Assembly: GCA_002730855.1 (NCBI GenBank)
Contig: PCBA01000036.1
Span: 1-35,323, forward strand
Source of the DNA: Gammaproteobacteria bacterium
Lineage (GTDB): Bacteria > Pseudomonadota > Gammaproteobacteria > Magnimaribacterales > Magnimaribacteraceae
DNA: 35,323 bases
Direction: 5' to 3'
A program made the position numbers and the translations under genes. Below the pieces are notes generated by a model. That model was not told the DNA's origin. It made no database searches and saw nothing but the letters and a program-made list of their open reading frames with translations. This document shows, piece after piece, positions 30,690 to 35,323 of the stretch (the first letter of the stretch is position 1; every line of letters starts with the position of its first letter).

Positions 30690-31295
30690 ATGAAAAATTT
30701 AACAGATAGGCAGAAAGAAATATTAAATCTAATAAAATCTTTTATTGGTGATTATGGTTTCCCTCCTACTCGAGCAGAAATCTCGAAAGAACTTGGTTTT
30801 AAATCTGCTAATGCCGCAGAACAGCATCTTAGAGCTATAGAAAAAAAAGGATTCATAAAAATACTTTCTGGTGCTTCTAGAGGAATCGTCTTAAGTAAAG
30901 AAGAAGAGAAAGGTATACCTGTTATTGGCTTGGTAGCTGCTGGTGGACCAATACTAGCCCAAGAAAATATAGAAAAAAGAATACCTGATTCTCAAAGTCT
31001 TTTATCGGAAAGTGTTGATTATTATCTTAGGGTTAAGGGAGACAGCATGGTAGATGTCGGTATTTTTGAGGAAGACCTAATTGGTGTTAAAAAAACAAAT
31101 GATATAAAAGTAGGCTCAGTAGTCGTTGCTAGGATTAATGACGAGGTAACTGTTAAGACACTTAAGAAATTTTCTTCAGAAGAAGTTATTTTAAAAGCCG
31201 AGAATGAGAACTACTCCGATATAAAAGTTAACCCTTCTGTTGATGAATTAAATTTTGAAGGTACTTGTGTTGGTTTATTGAGAAATCTGTCCTAA
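30690..31295 (+). CDS. lexA: SOS transcriptional repressor LexA
   Basis: LTDRQKEILNLIKSFIGDYGFPPTRAEISKELGFKSANAAEQHLRAIEKKGFI HTH; VAAGGPILAQ with Ala-Gly site; VKGDSM Ser; VARINDEVTVKTLKK Lys. Confidence 0.97.
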   Translation: MKNLTDRQKEILNLIKSFIGDYGFPPTRAEISKELGFKSANAAEQHLRAIEKKGFIKILSGASRGIVLSKEEEKGIPVIGLVAAGGPILAQENIEKRIPDSQSLLSESVDYYLRVKGDSMVDVGIFEEDLIGVKKTNDIKVGSVVVARINDEVTVKTLKKFSSEEVILKAENENYSDIKVNPSVDELNFEGTCVGLLRNLS

Positions 31296-33901
31296 ATTAA
31301 CTCACAATCTTCTAGGTACTTGAATTTTTCCCCATCCTTCAACTTTAAAGTTTCGTTGACAATAAAAGACTGCTGATCCTTTTCTAATTTATACCAATCA
31401 GAAGGTACTTCGGTTTCTATATCTCCTATTTTTATATTCTTAATAAACTTAAATGCTTTGCCTGGCTTTCTAATCTTAATCCCTACTGGTTTAATTGTTC
31501 CATCTTTGTAATACACAAAACCTATTATTCTTAAAGAATTTAAAACATACCTTCTTCCAGATTCACTTTCATAATCAACCGTATTGGGCTCATAATAAGA
31601 AACTTTTGGACTAGGATCCTTATCTTCAGGCTTGAGTTTAGTAGCCTTATTAAATCCATCATATTCTGTATATTCTCCGAATCTACCGTTCTTTAGAGTT
31701 ATTGGCAGGCCAGAATTTATTTCAGTGAAGAGTATATTTTCTGCATTGCTTCGTTCAATAAGTTCAACAGCCCTATTCAATCCAATATCTAGAATAAATT
31801 CATCTTCATCAGGGGTTCCAAAGATTTTCTTCTCTTCTTTCATGGTCCATACACATGGGCCATTTATCGTCATGTCTGCATAGATTGTTTCGTTTAAATC
31901 TGGATGAAGTCCAAGATCTTTGGGTAATTCTTGATAAGTTTCCCAATTAGTTTTAAAATCAAATGGCTTTTTAGTCCACTTACATTTAGCACAACCAACA
32001 AAATAACCCCAAGCCCCTGATTTCAAGCTTATCTCTTCAGAACATTTAGGACACTCTTTTAGGATTGTGCCATCTTTAGTTTTAGGAAAAATAACATCAT
32101 GCAGTTCTTGATTTAATAAATCTAAGACTTGTCTAGTTTTAAATTCATCTTTATTACTTATTTCTATATCGTTTATTTTTTTATTCAAGTACTGCTGTAA
32201 ATCAACCCAAAACTTATCCAAAACTGACTGCCATGATTTATTGCCTGATGCTATTTCATCTAAATCAAATTCCATCTTCGCTGTGAACTTGGTTTCAATA
32301 AAGAAATCCTCAAATACGTTTTTTAAATAAGAAGTTAAGATTCTTCCAAGATCAGAAGGCGCTATAGATTTAGTTCCATAAGTATACTTCTTAGTTCTAA
32401 GAGCTTTTACTATGGTAGCGTATGTAGAAGGTCTTCCAATTCCCTCCTCTTCCATCCTTTTAATCAAAGAAGCTTCAGAAAATCTATTTGGAGGAGTTGT
32501 GAATTTCTGCTCTGCTTCTCTTGAAGTTAGATCTAAATTAATGCCTTTAACTAAATTCTCAGGAAATTGAAATTCTGTTTCTTCTCCTTCTTTAGTTAGG
32601 GTCTCAAAGCCCAAAAATACATTCTTTCTAGAAGAAGCTTTAAAAGTGTACTTCTTGTCATGAGATTCTATTGTAAGGATTTTCCTTTCATATTTAGAAT
32701 TAACCATCTGACTTGCTACAGTTCTGTTCCAGATTAATGAATACAGCCTTTCTTCATCATTACTAAGACTAACTTCATCTGGGCTTTTAGAAATATCAGT
32801 AGGCCTTATAGCTTCATGTGCTTCCTGTGAATTTTGAACCTTAGCTTTATAAACCCTGACTTTTTCCGATAGATATGAATCACCAAATTTATTTGAAATT
32901 AGATTTCTTATTTCCTGTAAGGGAGGAGGTCCTGGGTTCTCTTCTGAAAAAGGATCACCAGTATTTGGCGAAGTACTAATTGAAATACCATCAGTTCTTA
33001 AATAAGTTATCAAGCCTCCCTCATAGAGCTTCTGTGCAGCATTCATTGTCCTATCTGCAGTAAAACCAAGCGAGCTTGAGGCTGCCATCTGCAAAGTAGA
33101 AGTTCTAAAAGGAGGCTTAGGAGAACTAGATTGAGGTTTGGTTTCTACCTCAGAGAGTAAAAAGGTGCATTCATCGAGCTCTTCGATAACCTTCTTCACT
33201 TCATCTTCGCTATTTAATGGATGGTTACTTAAATTTCTATCATTTACTGAAACTAAATCGGCATCAAATTTTGACTCTTCAAAAGTAAAGGTTGCTTTAA
33301 GGGGCCATAATTCTTTCGCTACATGTGCATCCCTTTCATCTTCTTTTTCACAAATAATTCTTAGAGTTGGAGACTGAACTCGACCTGCAGATTTTGCTCT
33401 AGAAACATGACGCCACAATAAAGGTGAAACCTTAAATCCAATTAAATGGTCTAAGATCCTCCTGGTTAAATAAGCATCTACTAAATCTTGGTCTATAGTC
33501 CTTGGATTCTCAATTGCAGTTTTAATCGCCGAAGAAGTAATTTCAGTAAAAGTTATTCTTTTTACGTCCACATTCTCGAGTAAATTCTTTTCTTCAAAAT
33601 CGCTACGCAAATGCCAAGCAATAGCCTCTCCTTCTCGATCAGGGTCAGTTGCTAAATACAGAGTATCTATTTCTTTACAAACTTTTCTAAGTGCTTTTAT
33701 GGTCTTCTTCCCCTTTGGGGTTTCTTTCCATTTTAAGTCAGTCCAAATTTCAGGATTAACTGCCGTCTCTTCATCGGGAAGATCTCTTATATGACCCAAA
33801 CAGGCCTCAACCTGCCAACTCTGATCTTTAAAATTAGCATCAAGATAGCCTTTAATCTTTGTAGCTTTAGCTCCTGATTCAACAATAACTAATGAATTCA
33901 T
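31292..33901 (-). CDS. topA: DNA topoisomerase I (type IA)
   Basis: VESGAKATKIKGYL TOPRIM start, LATDPDREGEAIAWHL, RAKSAGRVQSPTLRI, GLITYLRTDGISIS active Tyr, EEEGIGRPSTYATIV, one 4-Cys zinc ribbon. Confidence 0.93.
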   Translation of the reverse strand: MNSLVIVESGAKATKIKGYLDANFKDQSWQVEACLGHIRDLPDEETAVNPEIWTDLKWKETPKGKKTIKALRKVCKEIDTLYLATDPDREGEAIAWHLRSDFEEKNLLENVDVKRITFTEITSSAIKTAIENPRTIDQDLVDAYLTRRILDHLIGFKVSPLLWRHVSRAKSAGRVQSPTLRIICEKEDERDAHVAKELWPLKATFTFEESKFDADLVSVNDRNLSNHPLNSEDEVKKVIEELDECTFLLSEVETKPQSSSPKPPFRTSTLQMAASSSLGFTADRTMNAAQKLYEGGLITYLRTDGISISTSPNTGDPFSEENPGPPPLQEIRNLISNKFGDSYLSEKVRVYKAKVQNSQEAHEAIRPTDISKSPDEVSLSNDEERLYSLIWNRTVASQMVNSKYERKILTIESHDKKYTFKASSRKNVFLGFETLTKEGEETEFQFPENLVKGINLDLTSREAEQKFTTPPNRFSEASLIKRMEEEGIGRPSTYATIVKALRTKKYTYGTKSIAPSDLGRILTSYLKNVFEDFFIETKFTAKMEFDLDEIASGNKSWQSVLDKFWVDLQQYLNKKINDIEISNKDEFKTRQVLDLLNQELHDVIFPKTKDGTILKECPKCSEEISLKSGAWGYFVGCAKCKWTKKPFDFKTNWETYQELPKDLGLHPDLNETIYADMTINGPCVWTMKEEKKIFGTPDEDEFILDIGLNRAVELIERSNAENILFTEINSGLPITLKNGRFGEYTEYDGFNKATKLKPEDKDPSPKVSYYEPNTVDYESESGRRYVLNSLRIIGFVYYKDGTIKPVGIKIRKPGKAFKFIKNIKIGDIETEVPSDWYKLEKDQQSFIVNETLKLKDGEKFKYLEDCELI

Positions 33902-33985
33902 ACTTATTTAAAAATTTAATTTCCTTTACAGTATAAAGTTCAGAACTAGGTAATCTGTCAAGTAAAAAAATAAAATAGTGTATAT

Positions 33986-34966
33986 TTATTTATTGAGAAT
34001 ATCGTTTATCAGTTTAGGTCCTTCGTAAATAAATCCAGTATATATTTGAACTAAATCTGCCCCTGAATCAATTTTTTGTAGGTAGTCTTCTTTAGACATA
34101 ACTCCACCAGAAGCTATTATAGGGAATTCATCTCCTAAGAACTTTCTGGCAATTCTCAAAGTTTCAGTTGAAGGTCCCAATAAAGGCTTGCCGCTTAATC
34201 CTCCTGAACCAGATGGATGGTTATGATTGACTGTAGTATTACTACATATCAAACCATCAATAGAAAATTTTAATAACGTCCTACAAATATCTTCTACATC
34301 TTTTCGATCATTATCAGGGCTAATTTTTAAAAATAAGGGTTTATACCCAAAATCTTTAGTTAATTCTAGTTGCCTCTCTTTTACCGGTTTAATTAAATTT
34401 TCTAGTTTATTCTCTGCCTCAAAATCTCTTAAATCTTTCGTATTTGGTGAAGAAATATTAATTGCGATGTAGTCTGCAAATTCATAAATCTTTTCTAAGC
34501 AACAAATATAATCTTTATGGGCCAATTCATTAGGGGTTTCAAAATTCTTACCAATACTTACCCCTACAGGTATCTTAGTTTTTCTTTCTCTTAGTTTTGA
34601 AACTAAATGGTCTACTCCTTTATTATTAAAACCCATTTTATTAACTAATGCTTTAGAAGCTCTGATTCTGAAGAGTCTAGGCTTCTTATTTCCATTTTGA
34701 GAAAGCGGGGTTACAGTGCCTAGCTCTATAAAGCCGACACCTAAAGAAGCCAAGCAATCTATAAAGTCTCCGTTTTTATCTAATCCTGCAGCTATTCCTA
34801 GTTTATTATTAAATTGTATGCCGCTTAAATATTTAATTTCTTCAGGGAGATCAATCTTGAAACCACATAGATAAACAGCCTTTAAACCGTATAAGGCTAA
34901 ATAATGGGACATCTCAGGTGGAATAAAATGAAGTGTTTTAGTTATTATTTTAAGCAGTAACAACAT
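33986..34966 (-). CDS. pyrD: Dihydroorotate dehydrogenase (quinone), class 2
   Basis: GIAAGLDKNGDFIDCLASLGVGFIELGTVTP, NKMGFNNKG, INISSPNTKDLRD, LICSNTTV, GLSGKPL, IIASGGV. Confidence 0.96.
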   Translation of the reverse strand: MLLLLKIITKTLHFIPPEMSHYLALYGLKAVYLCGFKIDLPEEIKYLSGIQFNNKLGIAAGLDKNGDFIDCLASLGVGFIELGTVTPLSQNGNKKPRLFRIRASKALVNKMGFNNKGVDHLVSKLRERKTKIPVGVSIGKNFETPNELAHKDYICCLEKIYEFADYIAINISSPNTKDLRDFEAENKLENLIKPVKERQLELTKDFGYKPLFLKISPDNDRKDVEDICRTLLKFSIDGLICSNTTVNHNHPSGSGGLSGKPLLGPSTETLRIARKFLGDEFPIIASGGVMSKEDYLQKIDSGADLVQIYTGFIYEGPKLINDILNK

Positions 34967-35073
34967 TAAGTAGTGATTAATTTAAGTAATGATACATTTT
35001 TCTAAAAAAAAACAATATAAAACAACTAAATGCGTAATATCAACTTATATTAAGCAAATATTGCATACAAAAA

Positions 35074-35102
35074 TTGACTTTATAATTCAAATTGGTTCTA
35101 AT
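35074..35102 (+). promoter_or_regulatory. Candidate sigma70-type promoter for the Gly-X-Y repeat protein
   Basis: TTGACT (35074-35079), 17-bp spacer, TCTAAT (35097-35102), about 46 bp before ATG at 35149. Confidence 0.5.
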
Positions 35103-35148
35103 TCAAGTATTGTAAGTCAATCTGGCGATACATATAGGGAAAAGAATT

Positions 35149-35323
35149 ATGAAATCTTGGTTAATAAAAAATAAATTATTGTCTTCGATAGTTTCTATTT
35201 TAATTGCTGTAGTACCTCAAAGTCTTCTCTCTGCTGAAGAAGCAGAAGGAGCTACTGGAGGAGAGGGTTCAGCTGCAGGAGCTGAAGGAACTGCAGGAGC
35301 TGCAGGAGCTGAAGGAACTGCAG
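35149..35323 (+). CDS. Secreted collagen-like (Gly-X-Y) repeat protein, 3'-truncated by the window edge
   Basis: Open frame MKSWLIKNKLLSSIVSILIAVVPQSLLSAEEAEGATGGEGSAAGAEGTAGAAGAEGTA...: signal-peptide-like N-terminus then Gly every third residue; purine-rich AGGGA upstream of ATG. Not in the ORF track because it has no stop in the window. Confidence 0.75.
   Translation, partial: MKSWLIKNKLLSSIVSILIAVVPQSLLSAEEAEGATGGEGSAAGAEGTAGAAGAEGTA
35272..35323 (+). repeat. 27-bp tandem repeat with internal 9-bp sub-periodicity
   Basis: GCTGCAGGAGCTGAAGGAACTGCAGGA at 35272-35298, followed by an identical 25-bp partial copy at 35299-35323; sub-units GCTGCAGGA / GCTGAAGGA / ACTGCAGGA. Confidence 0.93.

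Noticed and set aside
34989-35174. 61-aa ORF upstream of and overlapping the Gly-X-Y repeat protein start
   Set aside because: Lies in the AT-rich intergenic region, begins before the putative promoter and runs out of frame over the better-supported ATG at 35149.

Overview
The window is a compact, AT-rich chromosomal segment. Gene order and protein features look like a streamlined marine gammaproteobacterium, possibly SAR86-like; that placement is inference. It is mostly housekeeping: tRNA-Asn, cysS-gltX, ppiB-lpxH, umuDC, miaE, acnB, a 15-gene co-directional block (aroC-leuCDB-asd-fimV-like-truA-trpFBA-accD-folC-dedD-cvpA-purF), a thrH-prpBCD methylcitrate block, a cN-I type 5'-nucleotidase divergent from lexA, topA, and pyrD. 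I saw no CRISPR array, transposase, integrase or rRNA. The main points for follow-up are: (i) a truncated secreted collagen-like (Gly-X-Y) ORF on a nested 9/27-bp tandem repeat at the right edge, absent from the ORF track; (ii) a 115-aa 'mini-FimV' at the conserved fimV locus; (iii) near-consensus LexA boxes upstream of umuDC and between lexA and a 5'-nucleotidase, the second touching the annotated start codon of the nucleotidase; (iv) a UmuD with Val-Gly in place of the usual Cys-Gly at the self-cleavage site; (v) all six convergent gene pairs lying between -11 and +2 bp of each other; (vi) an atypical TopA. All homology calls are from motif recognition by eye, with no database search.
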